64,000 nucleotides of DNA from positions 1 through 64,000 of the forward strand of contig JAXGGA010002378.1 in assembly GCA_038373865.1 (NCBI GenBank). The letters run 5' to 3'. This DNA is from Uloborus plumipes. Lineage: Eukaryota > Arthropoda > Arachnida > Araneae > Uloboridae. Positions 1 to 9,304 of the stretch are shown here, piece after piece (within the stretch, counting starts at the first letter, position 1; each line of letters starts with the position of its first letter). Position numbers and translations under genes: made by a program. Under the pieces are notes generated by a model. That model ran no database searches. It saw only the letters and a list, made by a program, of their open reading frames with translations, and had not been told where the DNA came from.

Positions 1-481
1 GGTTGAATCCAGAGCTCATCAGCCGTGGGGGATTCAAGAGTGGTCGAAAGACCAAAAAATTTTAAAAATAAACTAAAGAGAGGATGTTTTAGTTCAAAAT
101 ATGCAGTCTACAGATATTCATTGGGCAAAAAAGCACCAATGTGAGCCTGCAAACCGCACATTAGAACAAAAACCTAAAACTAAAAGCAGGGGTTTCGCCT
201 CGACCGATTAGGAATAAAATTCCCAAAAACCGGCCACCCACAGGACGGTCCTGCTGTGAAAATAAAAACATCTCACCTGAAGTTCCGCGCGACAAAATCC
301 AAAATCATATCCAGCAAATCAGGAGGCAGTCCAGTTGTCAAAATATAAGGTAAATCCGTGTCCAAAAAACAAATCCTAAAACGTTCCGGTCTACCATTTA
401 CACGTGCTCAAAAAATATCCATCCCTGCAATCCTGAAAATGGTTTCTTCCAGCGATTTCATACGATTGAACAGTTAAACAG

Positions 482-1004
482 TTACAGTGAAGCAAAGTCG
501 TTATTGAAGGTTATACTTGAGCAAACATTTTTAATTAGATTTTTTGGAAAATTGTTGTCAAATAGTATATTTTTAAGAAGAGAAATTTCTAAATTAAAAG
601 CAGTTTCAGTGTTACAAATTCTTTTAATTCGCAAGGCTTGTGAAATAATGATGCCAATGAAAACTTTTTTGCTAAGGCAGGAATTATAATCTTGTAGGCT
701 ATTGACTTTAAATTGGAATTCACGTCTTTTGTCATAAATTGTGGTGTAACAGAAGGAGCCAATTTCTATGTTAATGTCCAGGAAATTAAAAATCTTTTGA
801 TTTTGACTGGTTTTTTTAAGCGTTAAGGAGTTATGATAAATAGTTTTGCTGAGCTCAGAGAAATTGGAAAAATTAATGCATAGAAGATCATCAATGTATC
901 TACAACAGAGAGGTGTAGAGGAGGGGTTTTCAATCGAAAATTTTCTTTCATAAAACAAGAGAAAAAGGTTGGCAAGGGTTGAACTAAAATTAGCTCCCAT
1001 TGCA
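482..1004 (-). pseudogene. Penelope-like reverse transcriptase fragment, left arm (inverted copy)
   Basis: This is the inverted twin of the right-arm fragment, and its translation is identical from AMGANFSS to the final NDFASL and stop. The frame can be opened as far as 1030, but the residues before AMG (an MPYVAYPCI-like run) come from the spacer on the wrong strand and are not native RT sequence. YIDD lies near 895. This copy stops about 10 codons earlier at the N-terminal side than the right-arm copy, which places the fold-back breakpoint inside the RT gene. A truncated inverted copy like this should not encode active enzyme. Confidence 0.75.
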
Positions 1005-1040
1005 ATACATGGGTATGCCACATATGGCACATATGGTAAT

Positions 1041-1589
1041 TCATGTTTTCAACAAATCAATGGTATTGCAATGGGAGCTAATTTTAGTTCAACCCTTGCC
1101 AACCTTTTTCTCTTGTTTTATGAAAGAAAATTTTCGATTGAAAACCCCTCCTCTACACCTCTCTGTTGTAGATACATTGATGATCTTCTATGCATTAATT
1201 TTTCCAATTTCTCTGAGCTCAGCAAAACTATTTATCATAACTCCTTAACGCTTAAAAAAACCAGTCAAAATCAAAAGATTTTTAATTTCCTGGACATTAA
1301 CATAGAAATTGGCTCCTTCTGTTACACCACAATTTATGACAAAAGACGTGAATTCCAATTTAAAGTCAATAGCCTACAAGATTATAATTCCTGCCTTAGC
1401 AAAAAAGTTTTCATTGGCATCATTATTTCACAAGCCTTGCGAATTAAAAGAATTTGTAACACTGAAACTGCTTTTAATTTAGAAATTTCTCTTCTTAAAA
1501 ATATACTATTTGACAACAATTTTCCAAAAAATCTAATTAAAAATGTTTGCTCAAGTATAACCTTCAATAACGACTTTGCTTCACTGTAA
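1041..1589 (+). pseudogene. Penelope-like reverse transcriptase fragment, right arm (5'-truncated)
   Basis: This is the C-terminal half of a reverse transcriptase that copies element RNA into DNA. The frame opens at 969, but its first residues read through the palindrome spacer. Native-looking sequence starts near QQINGIAMG and runs to a stop at 1589. Visible blocks are GIAMGANFSSTLANLF (palm motif 4/B), RYIDDLLCI (catalytic YIDD, motif 5/C) and FNFLDINIEI (motif 6/D). A C-terminal stretch rich in hydrophobic and basic residues then contains RIKRIC and FPKNLIKN, which fits Penelope-like elements better than LINE or LTR enzymes. The fingers region with the first catalytic aspartate is missing, and no GIY-YIG endonuclease frame follows the stop. 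The reading frame is otherwise intact, which suggests recent insertion. The Penelope assignment is inferred from motif spacing; a related RT class cannot be excluded. Confidence 0.75.
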
Positions 1590-2222
1590 CTGTTTAACTG
1601 TTCAATCGTATGAAATCGCTGGAAGAAACCATTTTCAGGATTGCAGGGATGGATATTTTTTGAGCACGTGTAAATGGTAGACCGGAACGTTTTAGGATTT
1701 GTTTTTTGGACACGGATTTACCTTATATTTTGACAACTGGACTGCCTCCTGATTTGCTGGATATGATTTTGGATTTTGTCGCGCGGAACTTCAGGTGAGA
1801 TGTTTTTATTTTCACAGCAGGACCGTCCTGTGGGTGGCCGGTTTTTGGGAATTTTATTCCTAATCGGTCGAGGCGAAACCCCTGCTTTTAGTTTTAGGTT
1901 TTTGTTCTAATGTGCGGTTTGCAGGCTCACATTGGTGCTTTTTTGCCCAATGAATATCTGTAGACTGCATATTTTGAACTAAAACATCCTCTCTTTAGTT
2001 TATTTTTAAAATTTTTTGGTCTTTCGACCACTCTTGAATCCCCCACGGCTGATGAGCTCTGGATTCAACCTTTCTCCTTTCACTTCTCCTAATGTGCCAT
2101 TTTCGATTTCATTATTAGTATTTTTTATTTGTTTTATTATATACTTGGCTTTGTAGTTTAGCTGCTTTGCGCATCTATGGGCTTTTGGTGTGGTCTCTTC
2201 GTTTTTCCTCTTACAATTCTAT

Positions 2223-2227
<5 letters not shown>
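1590..2227 (+). other. Sequence 3' of the RT fragment (probable element 3' region)
   Basis: This stretch is non-coding and follows the RT stop. The part up to 2070 is duplicated in the left arm, and from 2071 it continues as single-copy AT-rich sequence to a TA microsatellite. It contains a CTGATGAG octamer at 2050-2057 flanked by an inverted TTGAATCC/GGATTCAA pair. It also contains a small GGTC-TTTC-GACC hairpin just upstream. No long frame is seen. It is probably the 3' untranslated or terminal repeat part of the same retroelement, and the element's true end cannot be fixed. Confidence 0.5.

Positions 2228-2253
<26 letters not shown>
2228..2253. repeat. (TA)n microsatellite
   Basis: About 13 uninterrupted TA units. 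Microsatellites of this kind often sit at the 3' ends of retroelements, and this one may mark the end of the Penelope-like copy. Confidence 0.9.
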
Positions 2254-2573
2254 AGTTATTTGAAACAAACAAAAAAAACAAATAAATAAAAAGAGAAAGA
2301 AAGAAAAACTATTATAATGCAACAACAAGGAATTACCTTAAGCCTTGAAGCAGCTATGTGAAATTTGAGTTGAATTTTTTTCCCTTTGTACAGTAATTTC
2401 ATAAAATAATAGTTATCAAACATTTAATTAATCTCAATAATTGTATTTTTTTAAACTCAAAAGCTTGGTTAGTTAATGATAAATAGAATAAAATAATTAA
2501 ATTTCAAGATTATTCTTCGTCTTTATATAAGGGGGAAAACTTGCCTGATTCACTATGTTTGATCATTAAATGA

Positions 2574-2822
2574 ACTTTAAAATAAAAAAAAATATATTCA
2601 AATAATACTAACAAATTCTACAAATAAGTCAAATTTTTTTTTCTAATGCTTGATTAAGATCTCAACTAGAATTTTGTTTATTTATGTACCATGGCTTAAA
2701 AAAACTTTAAAATCAAAAAACAACTTTCAAATAATACTAACAAATTTTACAAATAAGTCAAAAAAAAAAAAAAAAAAAAAAGCTTGACTAAGACCTTAAT
2801 TGTTTATTTATGCACCATGGCT
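2574..2822. repeat. Tandem duplication, unit about 125 bp
   Basis: Two adjacent diverged copies share ACTTTAAAATnAAAAAA, TTCAAATAATACTAACAAATT, ACAAATAAGTCAAA and TTTATTTATGnACCATGGCT in the same order. Copy 1 spans about 2574-2696 and copy 2 about 2702-2822. They differ mainly in the length of a T or A tract. The tract in copy 2 (about 2760-2781) is pure A. No coding frame is present. Confidence 0.8.
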
Positions 2823-3193
2823 CAGTTTATAGGTTATTTTGTTTATAATACGGACTTCCATTGCTGCGGAAGACTTGGATTCCCTATTAGTTCAGATTAG
2901 TGAGGTTCTACTCTACTGTTAAAAGAAACACTAACGATAAATGCAGAAAGGCAGCAACACATTAAGTAAAATACGTACATAAATCAAGCTGGAAATTACA
3001 TTGTAGTTAAACATATTAATATATATATAAAGCAGAAAAAAAAACCACTAATAAGAACAGCCTTTTAGTATTTTCAACTAAAAATAATAGTAATAATAAT
3101 TGATTGTGTAAAATAAAAGTTAATTCAACGATACACATATGTCGATATTTATACAGATAATAAGAACATTTAGCATAAAAAAGAGTTTTATAC

Positions 3194-3297
3194 CTTTACT
3201 ACTACATCTTTACATTCTTCAGATGTAATGGATTCGGGAGATATACTTCGTGTGTTCTTCGTTTTCCTTTTTCTGCGTTTCCCCTTTAGAGTTGGAG
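3194..3297 (-). CDS. ARID5B: ARID5-family protein, internal exon (basic/NLS segment)
   Basis: This is the third visible exon, read on the minus strand from 3297 to 3194. A pyrimidine-rich acceptor ending TTTTCAG precedes it and donor GTATAA follows. It is 104 nt: two bases complete an alanine codon begun in the previous exon, then 34 codons end in phase 0. The joined sequence reads EYLAPTLKGKRRKRKTKNTR, aligning with the APNLKGRPRKKK segment known from vertebrate ARID5B. The run of lysines and arginines is a probable nuclear localisation signal. It is followed by a serine-rich RSISPESITSEE segment that looks phosphorylatable. In this family the ARID DNA-binding domain follows further C-terminal, so those exons should lie left of the window. 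The assignment to ARID5B over ARID5A is by general similarity only. Confidence 0.85.
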
Positions 3298-3410
3298 CTG
3301 AAAACAAAGCAATGACATAATAAATTGGGATATGTTAGAAAATATTCTGAGCAAAACGTTTTGGTTTAAACTAAGTCACATAAAAGCAATACAATAACAT
3401 TTTTTTTTAA

Positions 3411-3671
3411 CCCTCCAGAACTCGCGCTAAAAGTTATGACTTGAGAACTCGCGCGTGAGAGTTTTTCTCACATTCCTTATTTCCCATAAAAAATGTTAGT
3501 AAATAAAATATTTTAAACTGAAACAAATTTATATATATTTTAAAACAAAATAATGTACTTTAAATAGGCGGGGGTTCGAGGAGGTTCTAAAACGAAGCTA
3601 GAGAGAGCAACACAGTCGCCACTTTTCTTGTCAATGTGAGTATTTTGCTCATGGGTGCGAGTTCTGAAGGG
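3411..3671. mobile_element. piggyBac-like MITE with TTAA target site
   Basis: This 261-bp element is flanked by TTAA on both sides (3407-3410 and 3672-3675). Its terminal inverted repeats are about 17 bp: CCCTCCAGAACTCGCGC at the left, and GCGAGTTCTGAAGGG at the right when read on the plus strand. TTAA duplication with CCC-starting ends is the hallmark of piggyBac superfamily insertion. It carries no transposase frame, so it is non-autonomous. It lies in the intron between two ARID5 exons, 113 bp from the 3297 exon boundary. Confidence 0.85.
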
Positions 3672-3688
3672 TTAAATAATACTAGCTG

Positions 3689-4488
3689 TACCCGCCCGGC
3701 GTTACCCGTGCATTTAGAAAATGCAGATAAGTGAATAGCGCAGGAATTAGTAGTGTATATAGCAACAAATCACAATAGTAGCAACGCAATCATGAAGCAA
3801 ACGCAGCAAACGCTGTATACTTGCACGACTGTTGCCAATTTGCTACAGTAAAAACCATTCCCGAAAATGAAAAACGAATTTATGACGTCAAACAGCGGAT
3901 TCTGTCCGTAGAGAAACTATGACGTCACGTGAAATAATCCTAAAAACAATAGATTTTTTTTAAATATTTCTAATTCAAAAATCGAAAATCGGGGCGCACG
4001 AATAGTAGCCTACGACATGTAGACTGGTCCCCCCCCCCCCCAGTACATTCCCCGTAGATAGAAAGAAAAAAAAAAAAACAAATAAATAAAAAAAAAAGGA
4101 ACTCCATCTCCCGTGCACTTAAAGAATACAGAGTAGTAAATAGCGTAGCACGTGTTGATAGGTGCCCCCCCCCCCCCTATTCAGTGGGTTTTGAAGGGCG
4201 CACGAATAGAAACTATGACATCTTGTTTCTCAAAAAGAGCTGGTACAACCCCGGAATCAGCTATCGGCGAGCAACGATCTCGAGAAGAAGTTTTATAAAT
4301 AATTTTTAAAAATTTTTCTAATTCAAAAATAGAAAATCGGGCTTCGAGGTCTGGTGGCCAGCCCCTTTGTGCTTCCGTGTAAAAAAATTCCAGGTCCCTG
4401 CGTGCGATAGATTTGGCTGGAGAGCTCGGTCAGACAAATGGACAGACAGACAGACACATTACACTTGCTTTTATTATTATAGATAAGT
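3689..4488 (+). mobile_element. Retroposon-like dispersed repeat (SINE or LINE 3' end)
   Basis: This stretch begins with a GC-rich head, CTAGCTGTACCCGCCCGGCG followed by TTACCCGTGC. From memory, that head resembles one found in many arthropod interspersed repeats. It ends with a GACAGACAGACAGACAC run, then TTTATTATTATAGATA, a simple-repeat tail typical of non-LTR-derived elements. Inside are two long C tracts (4029-4041 and 4165-4177) and two related CGCACGAATAG segments. A TTTTAAA-AATTTTTCTAATTCAAAAAT segment ahead of ATCGAAAATCGG also occurs twice (about 3955-3990 and 4305-4340), which suggests an internal duplication or two head-to-tail copies. No RT frame remains. The class is inferred. 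Confidence 0.6.
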
Positions 4489-5113
4489 TGGAAAATAATC
4501 CGTGGATATAATACGACACAAAAACACAACAAAAAATTAAGTATTTGTGGAATCGATTTATTAAGATAAAGAAACGAGCAATTTCAAAAGCTCTGAATCT
4601 GAGTTTATAAATTTAAAAAAAGCTCTAGTAACTAGTGACTATAGTTTTGTCTTTTAAAATACACAACATAGATATTAATAAATAAATGTTTAAGAAAAGA
4701 GAAAGAAAAGAAAAAAAAATTAACGTAACGAGAGAAAATATTTTTAACATCCGAAAGAAATGATTTGAAATTGAATGACAGAATAGAAAAAGAGAAAAAT
4801 GTTGATGTAGGTCTTTTTATATTACACCTTTTTCCCTCCGAAAAAAAAAGTATAAATCATTGTTCAGACGTTCTATTTAACAATTAAGTGTTACTTGACA
4901 AAATGCATTTAAGGAAATAAAAAGACAAAATACTAAATGCTAACTACAGTAATTTTATATGATGGAATACGGAAAATGTGCATTTTTATGAGTCGCTCAA
5001 CATAAAAAGGGGGAATTAACAACAGTTCTACATTTAAAACATAAAAAAAACCCATCACGCTGATGTTGATCTATTTTTTTGAATAGTTTTGGACGTTGGC
5101 ATTCAGGTTGTCA
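4489..5113. other. AT-rich intron sequence without recognised features
   Basis: Part of the ARID5 intron between 3298 and 5374. It is low-complexity A-rich DNA with short A tracts. No frame, hairpin or repeat family could be supported. Confidence 0.6.
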
Positions 5114-5121
5114 CTCTGAAT

Positions 5122-5302
5122 CAGACGCGGATCCAGGGGGGGGGGGTACCCTAACCGACCAAATATAGCAAAAAATTGCCTTTTTGGGCCTTATATTACG
5201 AAAAAATTGTCTAAAACCCCCATTTTTGCACAAAAATTGTACTTTTATCCCCCCATTTCCGGAAATGACTCCCTCCTTAACCAGAAGCTGGATCCGCCCT
5301 TG
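5122..5302. mobile_element. hAT-type MITE, CAGnnGCGGATCCAG ends
   Basis: This 181-bp element has inverted ends CAGACGCGGATCCAG (5122) and CTGGATCCGCCCTTG (to 5302). The flanking 8-mers CTCTGAAT (5114-5121) and TTCTGAAT (5303-5310) match at 7 of 8 positions, as expected for an old hAT 8-bp target duplication. It contains a G tract and no transposase. A second member of the same end family is at 50573-50844. It sits in the short ARID5 intron, 72 bp from the exon at 5375. Confidence 0.85.
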
Positions 5303-5374
5303 TTCTGAATCTTCCAGTCTGGTCTTCAATTACTTTGCTTAATAATTTCATCAAAAAAAGACTTTTATACTTAC

Positions 5375-5617
5375 CTAAATATTCAACATTCAACTCGTGG
5401 TGAGCTAGTTCATCATGCTCAAATGAGTCGCGACAGAACAGCACTCTGGTTTTCTTGTTGGTTGGAGAAAATCCCCCGAGAGCAATCACTATGGGGTCCC
5501 TCAGTAGTGTGTCGAAGTCAGGACTCCCTTCCAATCTCTTCAACATGCAACGATATCGGCAGTAGGCAGGGTATGAGAAAACGACGACCTTAGTTCCTTT
5601 GGGCTGATCAAGCTCAA
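5375..5617 (-). CDS. ARID5B: ARID5-family protein, internal exon (conserved YCRYR...CRD segment)
   Basis: This is the second visible exon on the minus strand. The acceptor is a long T tract ending CAG at 5618-5620 and the donor is GTAAGT. It is 243 nt: two bases finish a valine codon, then 80 codons and one trailing base, giving phase 1 at both ends. The protein starts ELDQPKGTKVVVFSYPAYCR and contains YRCMLKRLEG, ALGGF and VLFCRDSFEHDEL. From memory, human ARID5B has VIVLSYPQYCRYRSMLKRI, then LALGG and ILYCRDTFDH in the same order and spacing, so homology is clear. This part lies between the N-terminal BAH-like region and the ARID domain. The polypyrimidine tract is nearly pure T. Confidence 0.92.
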
Positions 5618-6214
5618 CTGAAAAAAAAAAAAAAAAAAAATAAATAACAATTTAATAAATTAGTACATTTAAAATCAGAATTAAAGTAAGGAAAGAAAGA
5701 AAAATACTAAAGTAAGCAAATAAATGTATATAAATTATTCGTTAACAATTTCAAACATTCAAATGATGAAAAAAAACTTTTGTTTAATACTCTTGATTTA
5801 TAAATGTTGAAAATAAATTATTGATGAATAATTTACACGTGTTACTTTTCTATTTTCAGCGGGAGATCCTGCTTATTTACGAAACGATGTAGGTGTTGAT
5901 TTAAAACGATCTCGTAAGATATTACAATTCAATGTTATATTTTAATTTGTTTAAATTATTCACAAAATAATATTAGAGAGTTTGAAAGAATTTAAATTAT
6001 ATTAAAATGGGTTTTATTCACTTTTGTACCAAGCATAGAGATAGAGAGATGGATAGATAATATTCATACAAATTGGTAGATATATACATAAATTGATAAA
6101 TATATAGATGCATAGATAAATAGATAGATAGATATAAATATTTTCTTTGCATGTTATAGTAGGCTATGAGAGTGCAAATCTCTTGACTTGGTTTTCTTTA
6201 ATGCGAATATTTCA

Positions 6215-6312
6215 AAAATGAATTTAATATTGCACAGGGCAAAAAAATATTTTTCATTTTTGGGGAGGGAATGAGTTAAACATCCCTATATACCCCCTTA
6301 GCCACACCACTG
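6215..6312. mobile_element. Probable DNA-transposon terminus
   Basis: Read on the minus strand, the sequence starts CAGTGGTGTGGCTAAGGGGG. This resembles the CAGTGGCGTAGC-type ends of hAT-related elements, and it is followed by TATATAGGGATG and GGAGGGAATG blocks. The opposite end and a target duplication could not be identified, so this is a fragment at best and its left limit is arbitrary. Confidence 0.4.
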
Positions 6313-7276
6313 TTAGTATATATGCCGCATTGCGATGACATGAAATTAAAATAAAAACAAATTACGGTAACAACTTTAAAACGAGCAGGATTCATGCTTT
6401 ATGTCTCCACTTATTGGAGCTCATTTATCAATGTCAAGGCTTCCCTCTCATCCTTTCTATCAACCAGGAGCACTTGATGCCGTGCCCTTAAAATTCACAA
6501 CTCATTTAGGCAAACCTCTACATCGTCAGCAATTTCAGCAGACGATTTTTTTTCCTCCAAAAAATAAAATCCCTCCCATTTATTCATCGACCTAAAGACT
6601 CTGCTAAATCATTTCTTTATTTAATTTTCCTGGAACAAGATTTACTTTTGCTTAAATAAATTTCGATTCATCAAATAGAAACTGGCTTGGCGAAACAGAT
6701 GTTAAATAATTCGGACCGCCGACACAGCGCCGTAATCGATTCTTTACAAACGAAATGCTACCGTTCTGGGCTGGTAGTGAGATAGGGAAAACTGTAGGGG
6801 AAATAATTAATTATTCATGAGGTGGAGCGTTCTTTTTAAACAAAATATCACTGAAGAAAAGAAATTTATAGTTTTTGGGCGCAGGAATTTTGCGTAAAAT
6901 TTTTAAATTTATCATAAAAATTGAATTAATGTCGCGAGTTTTTTCTTTCTTCTTGGAGCTGGAGGATTGATGAGTTGTATAAATACAAAAATTATGGCAG
7001 TTTTTCTAAGCTTCTCCTTCTTTCCTTTTTTCTCCTCTCTATTGAGCTTTAAACGGCAATTAAATAATAATGATAAAAATATTTTCAAAGTTAATGCTTT
7101 GTTTGAAAATTATAGCAGTTTATTTTCTCGTAAAAAAAATTATAGAATAATATGTTTACTTCGGTTAAGTAATAATAACTGTTATATTAATGCGTGTTCA
7201 AACAAAAACCTTTTATTTTTTAAGAATAAAATTATGTCTTTTAACGAAAAAATGATTTTAACTTTGTAGCGTCGTA

Positions 7277-7793
7277 ATTTCTATTTCCTTCTTCTTACTC
7301 TTCCTAATATTATTATTCATTTACCAATTGTTAAATTACTTCATCAACTCGTATATTTCATTGTATAGGCTAGTACATAGCTTAGAAGAGATGAACAATA
7401 TGTATTCAAATAGAAAATTAAAAAAATGAAAATAAAATATTACGACTCACATCAAAACTAGGTCAATAAAAATATTATCTGCAAATAAGAAGACAATATA
7501 GTTCATTCAAAAAAGGAAACAAACATGAAACAGTTTCTTTCTTCTTACTCCTTCCTATTATTATTATTATGCATTTATCAATTGTTAAATTACTTCATCA
7601 ACTCGTACATTTCATTGTATAGCATAGTACATAGCATAGAAGAGATGAACAATATGAATTTATAGAAAATTAAAAATAAAAATGAAATATTACGACTCAC
7701 ATCGAAACTAGCTCAATAAAAATACTGTTATCTGTAAATACGTAGACAATATTGTTCATTAAAAAAAAAAAAAAAGAAACAAAAACGAAACAG
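7277..7793. repeat. Tandem duplication, period about 254 bp
   Basis: Copy 1 (about 7277-7533) and copy 2 (about 7534-7793) share long blocks, for example AATTGTTAAATTACTTCATC (7326 and 7580), AGAAGAGATGAACAATATG and ATATTACGACTCACATC. I estimate 85-90% identity. Both are non-coding. Differences include small indels in A tracts and TTA repeats. Confidence 0.88.
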
Positions 7794-8755
7794 TAAATAG
7801 AACGTTTTCCAAACGAGGAAAAAAAAAAAAAAATCTGTTGAAAATTTGAAGTACACAGAGTGTGAATTTCATTTATTTATTTATTTTTTTTTTACTTTTT
7901 TTGTCTCCTTTTGAAAATTTTTAAATATTAATTTAGTTGTTTTTGATTCTAAACGTTACACGTGTATATTCATTTTTCTTCTCACACATCAACAGTCTCC
8001 TTCTTGTCTCTTTTATGTTTTGACAGAGAGCGCAAGAGAAACAATTTTGACTCACACTTATTATTCGAGTTAATACGCAGAGAATTAAAATACATTTCAA
8101 AGTGAACGAAAAATTGTGTTCCTATCAACGTGCTCTTAATTAAATTCATTCTATTAATTTCCCTTAGCTACGGAGTTAATTAAAATATAGGAACTAGTGC
8201 AGCTGCGAATGAAGTTAGGTATTATCGAATATCATTTTCTACTATTAATTTTCCGAGCTACAACTAAATTTCGTAATTCATATCATCCTGATTAAAATGT
8301 AATTTACAGTTTTAAAGAAATTACGCTTATTTTTGCATTTCAAAAGAGAATTAAACGAGGAGGGTAGTGGGTTCGTATATTAAATATGTTTCTATTGAAC
8401 ATTTATTAGTTTGAATAAATAAAAAAAAAATCAGGCAGTACATCAGTGTTCAATTAAATATATTTCACCACTTTCATGAAAATATTTAGAATTAGCTTCG
8501 AGGCTTATATTTAGCTGTAGCATTCTAGAGGGGGAAAAACAATTTCCCTCATTGCTATTATTTTATTGTTATTATTATTTTTTCTCCCCCAGCTTTTTTT
8601 TCCTTTTTTGGTAAAACAATTATTCTTTTAAAACTACAGTGAGCAATATTTTATTTTATCTGCTCTTAGTCTTCTTTACACCAATGAAAGAAAAATTGAA
8701 AAACAAAAAAGAACACTAACAATATGCAATACACCGCCAACTCGTCTATTTCGAT

Positions 8756-8799
8756 CCATGGACAGCTCTTTCGAGCTTATTATGCTCTCATCAGCATGG
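8756..8799 (-). ncRNA. Hammerhead-ribozyme-like motif (type I, minimal stem III)
   Basis: Read on the minus strand, the segments in order are CCATG (stem I), CTGATGA (core), GAGC (stem II), loop ATAATAA, GCTC (stem II), GAAA (core), GAGCT (stem III region), GTC (cleavage triplet) and CATGG (stem I). CCATG pairs with CATGG over 5 bp and GAGC with GCTC over 4 bp, and both invariant core strings are intact. Stem III is very short: the expected C-G pair next to the A-U pair is a G-G mismatch, so activity may be weak or may depend on dimers formed through the self-complementary AGCT. Minimal type I hammerheads are known from Penelope-like retroelements and retrozymes. Cleavage would fall between 8761 and 8760. 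No RT lies next to it, so this is probably a terminal fragment. Confidence 0.72.
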
Positions 8800-8822
8800 A
8801 ATAATATGTTTTAGATTCAGTA

Positions 8823-9203
8823 CACTGCAAAAAACGAACTGTTTTTTTTTTTTACAGCATAATACTGGCAGCCGAGATTCCAATTTCAAACTGGAAAATA
8901 AACAGTAATAAACTGTAAAACTAGCAGTTTTACAGTTTATTGCCGTAAAATTTGTTGTATTATGCTGTAAAAAACAACAGTGTAATACTGGCAGCAGAGG
9001 TTCCAGTTTAAAACTGTAAAATGCGCGGTAATAAACTGCCAAATTAGCAATTTTGCAGTTTATTACTGTAAAATTAGCAATTTTAGTTTAGTACTGTAAA
9101 GTAGGAATTTTACAATTTATTATTGCAAAATTAGCAATTTTTAGTTTATCACTATAAAATTAGATGTATTATACTGTAAAAACAACATTCATTTTTTACA
9201 GTG
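8823..9203. mobile_element. TA-flanked MITE with CACTGyAAAAAA ends and internal repeats
   Basis: This 381-bp element is bounded by TA (8821-8822 and 9204-9205). Its inverted ends are CACTGCAAAAAACGAA and TTCATTTTTTACAGTG. The interior is mostly a degenerate array of CAGTTTATTACTGTAAAATTAG-like units, roughly 40 bp long and partly self-complementary. The TA target and short ends suggest a Tc1/mariner-type mobiliser. The 83-codon minus-strand frame across it is a reading of the repeats, not a gene. It starts 24 bp from the hammerhead-like motif. Confidence 0.8.
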
Positions 9204-9304
9204 TAGGCAAATTGGTAGACTTAACGCAGCACTTAGTTTTCACTGAAATTGAAATGTATATAATATACATATATTTTACTTTTAATTGCATCTTATTTCA
9301 ACTA

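Larger units (their letters stand above)
1..2070. repeat. Giant near-perfect palindrome, arms about 1008 bp
   Basis: Positions 1-1008 are the reverse complement of 1063-2070, with paired coordinates always summing to 2071. I checked about 1-480 and the region around the centre base by base and found no mismatch. The two translated reverse-transcriptase pieces, which cover most of the rest, are also identical. The 54-bp spacer (1009-1062) contains a short direct repeat (CACATATGG twice) and native reverse-transcriptase codons. The outer edge coincides with the first base of the window, so the arms may extend further left. Each arm holds the 3' half of a Penelope-like reverse transcriptase plus about 480 bp of downstream sequence. 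Either a very recent inverted duplication or a fold-back sequencing or assembly artefact would produce this. Confidence 0.95.
5618..8755. other. Left part of the 14-kb ARID5 intron
   Basis: AT-rich intron from the exon acceptor to the ribozyme-like motif at 8756. It contains a 20-base A tract next to the splice acceptor, a degenerate GATA/ATAG microsatellite (about 6040-6135), a probable DNA-transposon end (6215-6312) and a tandem duplication (7277-7793). A GC-richer patch at about 6700-6790 contains CGCCGACACAGCGCCGTAAT. The 64-codon frame at 6401-6595 has no recognisable similarity, and I do not call it a gene. Confidence 0.6.

Noticed and set aside
2031..2070. CTGATGAG octamer inside a TTGAATCC/GGATTCAA stem as a second hammerhead ribozyme
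   Set aside because: No GAAA strand follows at stem II distance, and no NUH triplet pairs into a stem I, so only one core string matches.
6401..6595. 64-codon frame with fairly complex composition
   Set aside because: No recognisable similarity, no splice context and no neighbouring exon in phase.
8791..9042. 83-codon minus-strand frame
   Set aside because: It reads the internal repeats of the TA-flanked MITE.
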